A DNA stretch of 36,705 nucleotides from Salipiger aestuarii (GTDB lineage: Bacteria > Pseudomonadota > Alphaproteobacteria > Rhodobacterales > Rhodobacteraceae). The translations under genes were made by a program, and so were the position numbers. The stretch covers positions 1 through 36,705 of the forward strand of contig NZ_QLMG01000043.1 in assembly GCF_003259905.1 (NCBI RefSeq), given 5' to 3'. The notes beneath the pieces were generated by a model, which was not told where the DNA came from, did no database searches, and saw nothing but the letters and a program-made list of their open reading frames with translations. Positions 1 through 8,321 of this stretch are shown piece by piece (the first letter of the stretch is position 1; every line of letters begins with the position of its first letter).

Positions 1-525
1 AAGGTCGGGGAACCCGGACTGCTTGCCCTCGATGATCCCTTTCGCGAAATCGATGGCCCGCGCGACGCCCCGAGCAATGGCAATCCCGAACTCCGCGGCC
101 AGGCTCCGGAGCATGTTGATCAGCTGGGTGCGCTGCCGAACCACGAAATCCCGTGCGCGATGCAGGGAGAGAAGAGCCTGCTGGTCCTCGGACTTGATCT
201 CGACAAAGCGCATCGTCGGTCGCGTCACGGCTTCGCAAATGGCCTCTGCATCGACAGCATCGGACTTGCCCCGTTTCACGTAGGGTTTGACGTACATCGG
301 CGGCATCAGCCGAACAGTATGACCGAGCTTCGTAAGCTCGCGGCCCCAGTGGTGGCTCGATGCGCAGGCCTCGATGCCAATGAGGCAGGGCGACAGTCGC
401 TCGAAGAAGGCCAGCACCTGCGCCCGGCGCAAAGGCCGATTGAAGGCAACTTCTCCGGTCTCGGTAACTCCGTGGACATGGAAGATGTTTTTGGCCAGGT
501 CGAGGCCGACAGTGGTAACTTGCAT
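1..525 (-). CDS. IS110-family DEDD transposase, N-terminal 175 residues (cut by window edge)
   Basis: This reads as the RuvC-like N-terminal domain of an IS110/IS1111-family transposase, the recombinase that moves the element using a DEDD active site. It starts at an ATG at 525, with a GAGGAG ribosome site a few bases upstream. It begins MQVTTVGLDLAKNIFHVHG and carries D9 in GLDLAKN, E52 in GIEACASSHH, and D89 and D92 in KSDAVDAEAI, matching the four acidic positions of the family. The frame is open through base 1 with no stop. The C-terminal Tnp20/serine domain lies outside the window, so it cannot be said whether the element is intact. It follows the GFA-family gene on the same strand. Confidence 0.88.
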   Translation of the reverse strand, partial: MQVTTVGLDLAKNIFHVHGVTETGEVAFNRPLRRAQVLAFFERLSPCLIGIEACASSHHWGRELTKLGHTVRLMPPMYVKPYVKRGKSDAVDAEAICEAVTRPTMRFVEIKSEDQQALLSLHRARDFVVRQRTQLINMLRSLAAEFGIAIARGVARAIDFAKGIIEGKQSGFPDL

Positions 526-538
526 GGGGTGGCTCCTC
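1..538 (-). mobile_element. IS110-family insertion sequence, partial (transposase 5' end)
   Basis: The window opens inside an insertion element. Its transposase reads leftward off the edge, so only the end of the element that carries the transposase start is visible. The boundary on the right is not resolved: the transposase start at 525 lies only 14 bp from the stop of the preceding gene (539), so either the element's non-coding end is very short or that gene's last codons are element sequence. IS110 elements lack classical terminal inverted repeats, so the exact end cannot be read without the empty site. Elements of this family encode a non-coding (bridge) RNA next to the transposase. No room for one is visible upstream, which suggests it lies beyond the window on the downstream side, as in the IS1111 subgroup. 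Confidence 0.7.
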
Positions 539-958
539 TCAATTGCAGATTCTGACACCTGCAGTATGGCGCATCGCGACGCCGGGAGCGGGAGCCATCC
601 ACCCCATCTGCTTTGTCGTCGTCGGATCGAACCTGACCACGGTCGGGTTGTCCAGCGTGCCGCCAAAAAGTCCGACCATGTCGGGCCATCTGGCGTAGGT
701 CATGTACAGCCTGGTGCCGCAGTCGCGGCAGAAATGCAGGTGAACGGCCTTGCCGCTGCCTTCGGGCACATGCGTATAGCTGGCCGCACCGCCCCTGGTC
801 AGGTGGAAGTCCGACATCGGCGCGACCGGCAGGATCAGCTGCGCACCGCCCGTGGCGCGCTGGCAGAACCTGCAACAGCAGATCGTCGTCCGGGCGGGTT
901 TTCCCGTCAATCCGTAGGCGACAGCTTCGCAAAGGCAGCGTCCCGTGAGTCCGGCCAT
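539..958 (-). CDS. GFA-family (CENP-V/GFA, Mss4-like fold) zinc protein, 3' end possibly altered by the IS
   Basis: This 139-residue protein belongs to the GFA family named after glutathione-dependent formaldehyde-activating enzyme. Most members are zinc-binding proteins of unproven substrate. Visible zinc ligands are C8/C10 in GRCLCEAV, the CCCRFCQ cluster near residues 28-32, and C77/C80 in HFCRDCGTRL; the GTLDNPTVVRF segment is also typical. Length is normal for the family. The last residues (about HTAGVRICN) do not look like the usual C-terminus, and the stop lies 14 bp from the IS110 transposase start, so the final codons may come from the inserted element. It is divergent from the GlsB-type gene, with about 190 bp between their starts. 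The formaldehyde role is not supported by context. Confidence 0.82.
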   Translation of the reverse strand: MAGLTGRCLCEAVAYGLTGKPARTTICCCRFCQRATGGAQLILPVAPMSDFHLTRGGAASYTHVPEGSGKAVHLHFCRDCGTRLYMTYARWPDMVGLFGGTLDNPTVVRFDPTTTKQMGWMAPAPGVAMRHTAGVRICN

Positions 959-1149
959 GGTCTCGTCCTTTCGCTACATCGCTCCACCCGGCGCGCAGCC
1001 CGGGGGCGGGGCGACGCGCAAGGCACCCCCGCCAGCGCGCAAAAAGATCCCCTTGGTCCATCGGGGCGGGAACCAATTGCCGCCCCGCGCCGTTACCCAG
1101 TCAGACGCCGGGGCAACGCCCGGCAAAAAATTTGACAAGGGGTTATATA

Positions 1150-1404
1150 ATGACCGGACTCGGTTGGCTTGCAGCCATCATCGTCGGCGGTATCGCCGGC
1201 TGGCTGGCGGAACAGTTCATGAAATCCAACATGGGCATCCTTATGAACATCATTCTCGGCATCGTCGGCGCGGTCGTTCTCAACGCGATCCTGATGTTCA
1301 TCGTTGGCAGCACCCTGGGTGGCTGGATCGGCCAGCTTATCATCGGCTTCATCGGCGCCTGCATCCTCATCGCCATCGCACGGGCCTTCCGCCGCTCGAC
1401 CTGA
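1150..1404 (+). CDS. GlsB/YeaQ/YmgE family small membrane protein
   Basis: An 84-residue, very hydrophobic protein of the GlsB/YeaQ/YmgE (transglycosylase-associated) family, often linked to general stress. Three membrane segments are visible: GWLAAIIVGGIAGWLAEQF, MNIILGIVGAVVLNAILMFIV, and LGGWIGQLIIGFIGACILI. The ATG at 1150 was chosen because AAGGGG lies about six bases upstream at 1138-1143. An in-frame TTG at 1132 would add six residues but has no ribosome site. The name 'transglycosylase-associated' is historical and gives no enzyme activity. A GC-rich hairpin follows at 1439-1466, suggesting it is a single-gene transcript. Confidence 0.88.
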   Translation: MTGLGWLAAIIVGGIAGWLAEQFMKSNMGILMNIILGIVGAVVLNAILMFIVGSTLGGWIGQLIIGFIGACILIAIARAFRRST

Positions 1405-1438
1405 CCGGCGGTCCTTGTACCACTCACGCGACATTTCT

Positions 1439-1466
1439 GGCCGCGCGTCCTGACCGACGCGCGGCC
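1439..1466 (+). terminator. Putative terminator hairpin after the GlsB-type gene
   Basis: A perfect 11-bp inverted repeat (GGCCGCGCGTC and its complement) encloses a 6-base loop, 35 bp after the stop codon at 1404. There is no following T-run, so factor-independent termination is not assured. It may simply protect the 3' end. Confidence 0.45.
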
Positions 1467-1530
1467 ATTGCCGTGCCGCCCCCTTGATATCAGCCATTTC
1501 CATGCCACCTCCCATGCCATCCGGGGCCCC

Positions 1531-2559
1531 ATGATTTCCGATCTTTCTCTTGCCTATCTGCTGGGCTTGTTCGCGCTGGCGGGGTCTGCCGTGGTTGCCG
1601 CTTCGGTGCGCGCCACGGCGCTGGCCGATATCATTGCCGACCGCACCCGGCTGGGCGAAGCGATGGCGGGCGGGGTGTTGCTGGGCGGCGCCACGTCGCT
1701 GTCGGGGGTGGTCGTCTCGGTCAGCGCCGCCGCCGGCGGAGACGCCAGTTTCGCCATGTCCAACGCGGTGGGCGGCATCGCCGCGCAGACCCTTTTTCTG
1801 GCGGTGGCGGATCTGCTGCACCGGCGTGTCAACCTGGAACACGCCGCCGCCGAGCCTGCGAACCTGTTCCAGGCGGTGATGTTGCTGATCCTGCTCAGCA
1901 TGCCCATCGCGGCCATGGCGGGGCCGGACATCGCCTATTTCGGCGTCTCGCCGGTGTCGGTGGTGATGTTCCTCGGCTACCTCTGGGGCGTCAAGCTGTC
2001 GTCCACGGTCAGCGACGCCCCGATGTGGCGCCCGGTCGAAACCCGTGATACGCGTGTCGACGAACCCGACGCCGACAGCAACCCCGGCGCGCCGGTCACC
2101 AGGCCCGCGCTGATCTTTGCCGCGCTGGTGGCGGTCATGGGGCTGTCGGGCTGGGTCATCAGCCAGGTGGCGGGCGAATTCATCACCCGGTTCGATCTGT
2201 CGTCCAGCCTGGTGGGCGCGCTGATGACCGCCGTCATCACATCGTTGCCAGAGCTTGTCACCACGCTTGTCGCGGTGCGCCTGGGGGCGCTGCAACTGGC
2301 GGTCGGGGGCATCATCGGCGGCAATACGTTCGACACGCTGTTCCTGGTGTTTTCCGATGTGGCCTATCGCGACGGGTCGATCTTTCAGGCGGCGAGCGAC
2401 GCCGATCTGTACTGGCTGGCCACCGGCATGCTGATGACCGCGATCCTGCTGGGCGGGCTGATCCTGCGCCAGCGCGAAGGCCCGGCCAGCATCGGCATAG
2501 AAAGCGTGCTGCTGATCGCCGTCTACGCCTGCGCGGTGGCGGTCGCGTTGCTCGCCTGA
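1531..2559 (+). CDS. CaCA-superfamily cation exchanger-like membrane protein (sodium/calcium exchanger type)
   Basis: A 342-residue polytopic membrane protein with about ten hydrophobic segments in two halves, each containing an alpha-repeat-like element. The first is GGVLLGGATSLSGVVVSVSA followed by SNAVGGIAAQTLF (about residues 48-90). The second is GALMTAVITSLPELVTTLVA followed by VGGIIGGNTFDTLFL (about 230-272). This pattern is that of the Ca2+/cation antiporter superfamily. The first repeat lacks the acidic residue typical of the PE motif (TSLSG rather than TSLPE), while the second keeps it, so ion specificity and activity are uncertain. A charged, Pro/Asp-rich stretch in the middle (RDTRVDEPDADSN) is likely a cytoplasmic loop. 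The ATG at 1531 is chosen because the hydrophobic N-terminus begins there; an upstream in-frame start at 1468 would add 21 polar residues. No good Shine-Dalgarno is visible. Confidence 0.75.
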   Translation: MISDLSLAYLLGLFALAGSAVVAASVRATALADIIADRTRLGEAMAGGVLLGGATSLSGVVVSVSAAAGGDASFAMSNAVGGIAAQTLFLAVADLLHRRVNLEHAAAEPANLFQAVMLLILLSMPIAAMAGPDIAYFGVSPVSVVMFLGYLWGVKLSSTVSDAPMWRPVETRDTRVDEPDADSNPGAPVTRPALIFAALVAVMGLSGWVISQVAGEFITRFDLSSSLVGALMTAVITSLPELVTTLVAVRLGALQLAVGGIIGGNTFDTLFLVFSDVAYRDGSIFQAASDADLYWLATGMLMTAILLGGLILRQREGPASIGIESVLLIAVYACAVAVALLA

Positions 2560-2599
2560 CCGCTTGACAGGCGCGCGGGCGTCGGGCAACAGCGCGCGG

Positions 2600-2929
2600 A
2601 TGACAAGGAAACCGTCGAAACAGCAAGTTTTTACCCTCGTGGTCGAGGTCGGTCGCAAGGCCGGCGACGGGCTGCCCGATGACAGCACCGGCGCGGGACT
2701 GATGTGCTACGCCTCTGGCGTCGATGAGGCCGAGGCCGTGCGCGAGACCGTCGCCATCCTCAAGCAGGCGGATATGTCGCCGCTGGATGTCACCGGCTAT
2801 GGCACGCTGGACGAGCGCATCGAACAGGGGCACGAGATCGACGACGACGAACGCGCGCTGATGACCCGCGCCCTGCTGGAAAATTCGGTGATCGTGGCGC
2901 AGGTGACGCCGTTTTTCAACGAAGGCTGA
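2600..2929 (+). CDS. Unrecognised 109-residue acidic protein
   Basis: I do not recognise this family. The protein starts MTRKPSKQQVFTLVVEVGRK and reads as a compact alpha/beta protein with a strongly acidic helix (DERIEQGHEIDDDERALMTR) and a C-terminal strand ENSVIVAQVTPFFNEG. It has no signal peptide, membrane segment or cysteine cluster; the single cysteine is in GAGLMCYASG. The ATG at 2600 is preferred over an in-frame TTG at 2564. It begins 41 bp after the exchanger gene on the same strand and may be co-transcribed with it. The 280 bp downstream, up to dapE, are extremely GC-rich and contain no gene I can support. Confidence 0.6.
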   Translation: MTRKPSKQQVFTLVVEVGRKAGDGLPDDSTGAGLMCYASGVDEAEAVRETVAILKQADMSPLDVTGYGTLDERIEQGHEIDDDERALMTRALLENSVIVAQVTPFFNEG

Positions 2930-3209
2930 CGCGCCGGTCTAGGCGCGGCGCACGCGGTCGCCCGGCCGATCGCCCCCGGCGAAGAGCGCGCCAAGGCCGC
3001 CCGCGCCGGGTCCGCAGCGGGTCGGCCCCCGCGTGGCGGTCGTTGGCCGTTTCCGGCCGCTTTGGGCGCCTGTCCTGCCCCGGATGGCGCGCGCGCCGGC
3101 GCCGCGGCAGGCAGTGCCAAGGCAGCACAGGCGCGCCCTCTGCGCGCCATTTGCCCTTTGTCCCGCGGGGCTGTAGCCGTTGGGCAACAAAACATCCCGG
3201 AGCCGCCCC

Positions 3210-4355
3210 ATGACCACCGATCCCGTCCGTCTGACCGCCGACCTTATCCGCTGTCCCACCGTCACCCCCGCCGAGGGCGGCGCGCTGGTGCTGCTTCAGG
3301 ACCTGCTTGAAGCGGCGGGCTTTGTCTGTACGCGGGTCGACCGGGGCGAGACGCCGAACCTGTTCGCCCGATGGGGAGACAAGGGCCACGCTCGCAGCTT
3401 CGGGTTCAACGGCCATACCGATGTGGTGCCGGTGGGCGACCGCGACGCATGGACAGCCGACCCCTTCGGCGCCGAAATCCGCGACGGCGTGCTGTACGGG
3501 CGCGGCGCGACGGACATGAAATCCGGCGTCGCGGCCTTTGCCGCCGCCGCCGTGGATTTCGTCGCCCGAACGCCCCCGGAGGGCGCCATCGTGCTGGCCA
3601 TCACCGGCGACGAAGAAGGCGACGCCACCGACGGCACCATCGCGCTGCTCGACTGGATGGAGGCCGAGGGCGAGACCATGACCGTGTGCCTCGTGGGCGA
3701 ACCCACCTGCCCCGACAGGATGGGCGAGATGATAAAGATCGGCCGCCGCGGATCCATGAACGCGTGGTTCACCGTCACCGGGCGGCAGGGCCATTCCGCC
3801 TATCCGCACCGCGCGCTCAACCCGCTGCCCGCTCTGGTGCGGCTGATGGACCGACTGGCAAGCCACGAACTGGACAGCGGCACCGCCCATTTCGACCCCT
3901 CGACACTGGCTGTGGTCACCGTCGATACCGGCAACCCGGCCACCAACGTGATCCCGGCGCAGGCCCGCGCCACCGTCAACATTCGCTTCAACGACACGCA
4001 CAGCGGGGCGTCGCTTTCGGAGTGGCTGCAAACCGAGGCGGCGCGGATCGACGCCACCTTCGGCACCACCACCGAAACCCGAATCCGCATCTCGGGCGAA
4101 AGCTTTCTGACCCCCCCGGGGGCGCTGTCGGGGCTGGTCAGCGCCGCCGTGCGTGCCGAAACCGGCATCACCCCCGAACTGTCGACGACGGGGGGCACGT
4201 CGGATGCGCGCTTTGTCAGATCGCACTGCCCGGTGGTGGAATTCGGCCTTGTGGGCAAGACCATGCACCAGGTGGACGAATGCGTGCCCACGGCGCAGAT
4301 CGACCAGCTCAAGGCGATCTACACGCGCATTCTGGCAGAGTATTTCGCGGCCTGA
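3210..4355 (+). CDS. dapE: Succinyl-diaminopimelate desuccinylase
   Basis: DapE hydrolyses N-succinyl-LL-2,6-diaminopimelate to LL-diaminopimelate and succinate, in the cytoplasmic pathway that supplies lysine and peptidoglycan cross-links. The 381-residue product has the normal length of this M20-family dizinc peptidase. Metal ligands and the catalytic base are visible: H69 in [13 protein letters not shown]102 in [11 protein letters not shown]135/E136 in [13 protein letters not shown] in GEPTC, and the C-terminal His in [14 protein letters not shown]. The dimerisation-domain His is in [16 protein letters not shown] at 3199-3202 precedes the ATG. It stands alone rather than beside dapD, and the pathway's last gene, lysA, lies about 9 kb away. 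Confidence 0.95.
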   Translation: MTTDPVRLTADLIRCPTVTPAEGGALVLLQDLLEAAGFVCTRVDRGETPNLFARWGDKGHARSFGFNGHTDVVPVGDRDAWTADPFGAEIRDGVLYGRGATDMKSGVAAFAAAAVDFVARTPPEGAIVLAITGDEEGDATDGTIALLDWMEAEGETMTVCLVGEPTCPDRMGEMIKIGRRGSMNAWFTVTGRQGHSAYPHRALNPLPALVRLMDRLASHELDSGTAHFDPSTLAVVTVDTGNPATNVIPAQARATVNIRFNDTHSGASLSEWLQTEAARIDATFGTTTETRIRISGESFLTPPGALSGLVSAAVRAETGITPELSTTGGTSDARFVRSHCPVVEFGLVGKTMHQVDECVPTAQIDQLKAIYTRILAEYFAA

Positions 4356-4444
4356 CGCGTCACCGTTCTGCGGCAATCCGCTGCACTGCCGGAACCCTTC
4401 CGGCCGCTGCGCCGTTGGCCATCAGCAATGCGAGGGGACAGCAC

Positions 4445-5842
4445 ATGACGGATCTTACCTGCGACGTGGCGGTGATCGGCGCCGGAACCGCCGGGCTCGC
4501 CGCCGAGCGCAGCGCGCGCAAGGCCGGCGCGACCACGCTGCTCATTGATCCCGCATTCAACGGCACCACCTGCGCCACGGTGGGCTGCATGCCGTCCAAA
4601 CTGCTGATCGCCGCCGCCCGAACGGCGCATGAGGCACGCAACGCGGGCGCCCTTGGCATCCGCACGCAGGTGGACATCGACGGCCCCGCCGTGATGCGGC
4701 GCCTGCGCGCCCTGCGCGACGATTTCGTCAGCGCGACGCGCGCCGGTATCGACAGGCTGCCCGACGGCGTCCGCATCACGGGGCGCGCGCATTTTACCGG
4801 CCCCGACAGGCTCGCGCTTGGCGACGGGCGCAGCATCAGAGCCGGGGCGATCGTCATCGCCACGGGGTCGTCGCCGATGATCCCGCCACCCTACCGGGAT
4901 CTGCCGCACCACCTGCTGACCAATGAAACGATCTTTGAGCTTCGGGATCTGCCAAAAAGCCTTGCCGTCGTCGGGGCCGGCCCGATCGGTCTGGAACTGG
5001 CGCAGGCCATGGCGCGCCTCGGCGTGCGCGTGGCGCTGTTCGATCATTCCGACCGGCTTGGCGGCGTGCGCTGCGACGATGTCCACGACGCCCTGAAACG
5101 GACGCTTGCCCGCGACATGGATCTGCATCTGGGGTCCGACCCGGCGCCCTCGGTGCAAGATGGCACGCTGCGGATCGACTGGGGCACGGGGGCAGAGACC
5201 TTTGACAAGGTGCTGGTCGCCACGGGTCGTCCCCCCGACATCGCCGGGCTGAACCTTGCCGCTACCGGCCTTGCGCTGAACGACAGGGGCATGCCCGACA
5301 TCGACCCCGAAAGCCTGCAATGCGGCGATGCGGCGATCTTTGTCGCCGGAGACGCCAACGCCGTGCGCCCGCTGCTGCACGAGGCTTCGGACGAAGGGGC
5401 CACCGCCGGACGCAACGCTGTTTCCTATCCCGCCGTGTCCCGCCCGGACCGTGAGGTGCCGCTGGCCATCACCTTTACCGACCCGCCGCTTGTCACCGTG
5501 GGCGCGGCGCCCACGCGCAGCGACGCAATCGGCCGCGCCGACTACACCAATCAGGGCCGTGCACGGGTGGAAAACCGCAACGTCGGCCTTGCGCGCATTT
5601 ATGCCGCGGCCCCCGGCGGGCGGCTGACCGGAGCGGATCTGTTCTGCCCCGGCGCCGACCACATGGGGCACCTGCTGGCGCTTGCCATCGGTCGGGGGCT
5701 GAGCGCGACAGACCTGCTGGCGCTGCCGATCTATCATCCGACGCTGGAAGAAGGGCTGAAACCCGCGCTGCGCGACATCTGCAAGGCGGTGCCGCTGAAG
5801 ATCCCCGCCGACCGCGACACCCGCACACCGCCGGGCGCCTGA
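4445..5842 (+). CDS. Dihydrolipoamide dehydrogenase-like pyridine nucleotide-disulfide oxidoreductase
   Basis: A 465-residue flavoprotein of the class I pyridine nucleotide-disulfide oxidoreductase family. In order it shows an FAD-binding Rossmann motif (VAVIGAGTAGLAAERSARKAG, residues 8-28), a redox-active CX4C disulfide (C43/C48 in TTCATVGCMPSK), an ATGSSP hinge, a second Rossmann fold (AVVGAGPIGLELAQAMARLG), an FVAGDAN FAD motif, and a C-terminal dimer domain ending in HPTLEEGLKPAL, which supplies the His-Glu active-site pair. No E1/E2 dehydrogenase-complex genes are near, so its partner is unknown. It could be an alternative lipoamide dehydrogenase or a mercuric-reductase-like disulfide reductase, but it lacks an N-terminal HMA domain and C-terminal cysteines. 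GAGGGGA precedes the ATG. Confidence 0.85.
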   Translation: MTDLTCDVAVIGAGTAGLAAERSARKAGATTLLIDPAFNGTTCATVGCMPSKLLIAAARTAHEARNAGALGIRTQVDIDGPAVMRRLRALRDDFVSATRAGIDRLPDGVRITGRAHFTGPDRLALGDGRSIRAGAIVIATGSSPMIPPPYRDLPHHLLTNETIFELRDLPKSLAVVGAGPIGLELAQAMARLGVRVALFDHSDRLGGVRCDDVHDALKRTLARDMDLHLGSDPAPSVQDGTLRIDWGTGAETFDKVLVATGRPPDIAGLNLAATGLALNDRGMPDIDPESLQCGDAAIFVAGDANAVRPLLHEASDEGATAGRNAVSYPAVSRPDREVPLAITFTDPPLVTVGAAPTRSDAIGRADYTNQGRARVENRNVGLARIYAAAPGGRLTGADLFCPGADHMGHLLALAIGRGLSATDLLALPIYHPTLEEGLKPALRDICKAVPLKIPADRDTRTPPGA

Positions 5843-5975
5843 CCTGTCTGTGCTGCCGGCCTCCGGCACCCCAGCCCCCAGCCCCCGGCCCGCTGAAAAG
5901 GCGGCGCCCCCGCCCGACGTCGACCTGTGAAAGATTGCCGATGACGCGCCCCGCGCCCCGTGTTAGCGAAAGACC

Positions 5976-8315
5976 ATGAGCAAGCTGCCGACAAAGGCGG
6001 ACATCCTCGACTGGATCGCCGCGAACCCGACCCTCACCGCGAAACGTGACATCGCCAAGGCCTTTGCGATCAAGGGGGCTGCGCGGATCGACCTCAAGCG
6101 TATCCTCAAGGAGCTTGAGGCCGAAGGCCATCTTGAAAAGCGCAAGAAAACCTATCGCGATCCGGATCGGCTGCCGCCCGTCACCGTGCTTCAGATGAAA
6201 GCGCCCGACGCCGACGGCGACCAGTTTGCCCAACCGCTGGAATGGCACGGCGAAGGTGTCGAGCCCATCGTGCTGTATATGCCGCGCGCCACCGATCCCG
6301 CGCTTGGGCAAGGCGACCGCATCCTCGCCCGCGTTCAGGTGGTCCACGAAGGCGACCACAATTACGAGGCCCGGCTGGTGCGCCGCATCGGCGCAAGCCC
6401 GTCCAAGGTCGTCGGCATCTTTCGCAAATCCGCCGAGGGCGGGCGTATTCAACCCATCGAAAAAGGGTCCGACAAGGAATGGACCGTCGCCCCCGATGCC
6501 ACCCATGGCGCGCAGGACGGCGAACTGGTCGAGGCGGAACAGGCCGGGCCCAAGACCACCCGAATGGGCCTGCCCCGCGCCCGTATCGTGACCCGGTTGG
6601 GCGATCCGACCGCCCCGCGCGCCGTGTCGCTGATCGCGATCCACCAGCACGGCATTCCCGACGATTTCCCGCAGGACGTGCTGAACGAGGCCGACGCAAT
6701 GACGCCCGCGGGGCTTTCGGGGCGCACCGATCTGCGCGACCTGCCGCTGATTACCATCGACCCTTCCGATGCGCGCGACCACGACGATGCGGTGTTTGCC
6801 GAACCCGATGATTCGGCCGGCAATCCCGGCGGGCATATCATCTGGGTCGCCATCGCCGATGTGGCGCATTATGTGCGGCCGGGCAGCAAACTGGACCGCG
6901 AGGCCAAGCTGCGCGGCAATTCCAGCTATTTCCCCGACCGGGTCGTGCCAATGTTGCCCGACCGGCTGTCGGGCGATCTGTGTTCGCTGCACGAAGGCGT
7001 GCCGCGCGCCTGCATCGCGGTGCGCATGGTGATCAATGCCCAGGGCGAGAAGCTGTCGCAGAAATTCCTGCGCGGGCTGATGCGCTCGCCCGCGTCGCTG
7101 ACCTATCAAGAGGTGCAGGCGGCGCAGGACGGCGCCCCCAACGACACATGCGGCCCCCTGATGGAGCCGGTGATCGCGCCCCTGTACGCCGCCTATGCCG
7201 CGCTGCGCGATGCGCGCGCCCGGCGCCAGCCGCTGGATCTTGACCTGCCCGAACGCCGCGTCGTGCTGTCGGATGAGGGCAAGGTCACATCGGTCAATTT
7301 CGTCGACCGGCTGGATGCGCACAGGCTGATCGAGGAATTCATGATCCTCGCCAATGTTGCCGCCGCCGAGACGCTGATCGCCAGACGCACGCCCCTGCTG
7401 TTCCGCGTCCACGAGGAACCGCCCAAGGACAAGCTGGACAGCCTGCGCGAAACCGCCGAGTCCGCTGGCCTGACGCTGGCCAAGGGGCAGGTGCTGAAAA
7501 CCGCCCACCTCAACAAGCTGTTGCACGATGCGGCAGGGCGCGAAGATGCCGAACTGATCAACCTGGCCACCCTGCGCAGCATGACGCAGGCGTATTATTC
7601 GCCCACCAATTTTGGCCATTTCGGTCTGGCACTGCGCAACTACGGGCATTTCACCTCGCCCATCCGACGCTATGCCGACCTTGTCGTGCATCGCGGGCTG
7701 ATCCGCGCCCATGGTTGGGGCGACGACGGACTGACTGATGACGAAATCGAGCATCTCGAACCCACCGGCCAGCACATCAGCGACACCGAACGGCGCAGCA
7801 TGATCGCCGAGCGTGACACCAACGACCGCTACCTTGCCGCCTATCTGTCAGACCGCATCGGCGCGGAATTTGGCGGGCGCATCAGCGGCATAGCAAAGTT
7901 CGGCGTGTTTGTGAAACTCGACGGTACCGGCGCTGACGGGCTGGTGCCGATGCGCAACCTTGGCAACGAATATTTTCATTTCGACCGGGATGCGGGCACG
8001 CTGATGGGGTCGGAATCCGGCATCGTCATTGCGCTGGGACAACGGGTCAAGGTGCGCTTGGTCGATGCTGCCCCGATCACCGGCGGCATCGGGCTGGACC
8101 TTCTGGAAATCGACGGGGCAGAAATGCCCCAAAGCCGCGGGCGTCCGTCGCGCGGCGGCTTCAAGGGCAAGCGCAACTGGGGCAAGGCGCCCCGGCGCGG
8201 GCCGGGCAAGCCTTCGGGTGGGCCGTCGACACCCGAAAGGCGCAAGGAAACCACCGCCAAGCGCAAGGATGCCAAGACCGCCCGCAAGGTCACCCGCAAG
8301 CGCCGAACGCAGTGA
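5976..8315 (+). CDS. rnr: Ribonuclease R
   Basis: RNase R is a processive 3'-to-5' exoribonuclease that can degrade structured RNA, acting in RNA turnover and ribosome quality control. The 779-residue product has an N-terminal winged-helix region (ADILDWIAANPTLTAKRDIA), cold-shock domains, the RNB catalytic domain with Mg2+-binding aspartates in TIDPSDARDHDDAV (D262, D268, D270, D271), an S1 domain (GAEFGGRISGIAKFGVFVKL) and a Lys/Arg-rich C-terminal tail from about residue 715 typical of RNase R. The segment YYSPTNFGHFGLALRNYGHF followed by TSPIRRYADL is a family hallmark. A 12-codon reading frame from 5941 ends with an ATGA overlap on this start. Its stop lies 6 bp from the convergent rppH stop. 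Confidence 0.95.
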   Translation: MSKLPTKADILDWIAANPTLTAKRDIAKAFAIKGAARIDLKRILKELEAEGHLEKRKKTYRDPDRLPPVTVLQMKAPDADGDQFAQPLEWHGEGVEPIVLYMPRATDPALGQGDRILARVQVVHEGDHNYEARLVRRIGASPSKVVGIFRKSAEGGRIQPIEKGSDKEWTVAPDATHGAQDGELVEAEQAGPKTTRMGLPRARIVTRLGDPTAPRAVSLIAIHQHGIPDDFPQDVLNEADAMTPAGLSGRTDLRDLPLITIDPSDARDHDDAVFAEPDDSAGNPGGHIIWVAIADVAHYVRPGSKLDREAKLRGNSSYFPDRVVPMLPDRLSGDLCSLHEGVPRACIAVRMVINAQGEKLSQKFLRGLMRSPASLTYQEVQAAQDGAPNDTCGPLMEPVIAPLYAAYAALRDARARRQPLDLDLPERRVVLSDEGKVTSVNFVDRLDAHRLIEEFMILANVAAAETLIARRTPLLFRVHEEPPKDKLDSLRETAESAGLTLAKGQVLKTAHLNKLLHDAAGREDAELINLATLRSMTQAYYSPTNFGHFGLALRNYGHFTSPIRRYADLVVHRGLIRAHGWGDDGLTDDEIEHLEPTGQHISDTERRSMIAERDTNDRYLAAYLSDRIGAEFGGRISGIAKFGVFVKLDGTGADGLVPMRNLGNEYFHFDRDAGTLMGSESGIVIALGQRVKVRLVDAAPITGGIGLDLLEIDGAEMPQSRGRPSRGGFKGKRNWGKAPRRGPGKPSGGPSTPERRKETTAKRKDAKTARKVTRKRRTQ

Positions 8316-8321
8316 GCGCGG

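Noticed and set aside
1132-1151. TTGACA (1132) and TATAAT (1146) before the GlsB-type gene look like promoter boxes
   Set aside because: The spacing is only 8 bp and the -10 overlaps the start codon, so they cannot act together as a sigma-70 promoter.
2939-3265. A 108-codon minus-strand frame in the GC-rich gap before dapE
   Set aside because: It overlaps the dapE start, is dominated by Arg/Ala/Gly, and has no recognisable family feature. Such frames are expected by chance at this GC content.
4445-5842. Identification of the flavoprotein as mercuric reductase (merA)
   Set aside because: It lacks the N-terminal HMA domain and the C-terminal vicinal cysteines, and no mer genes are nearby.
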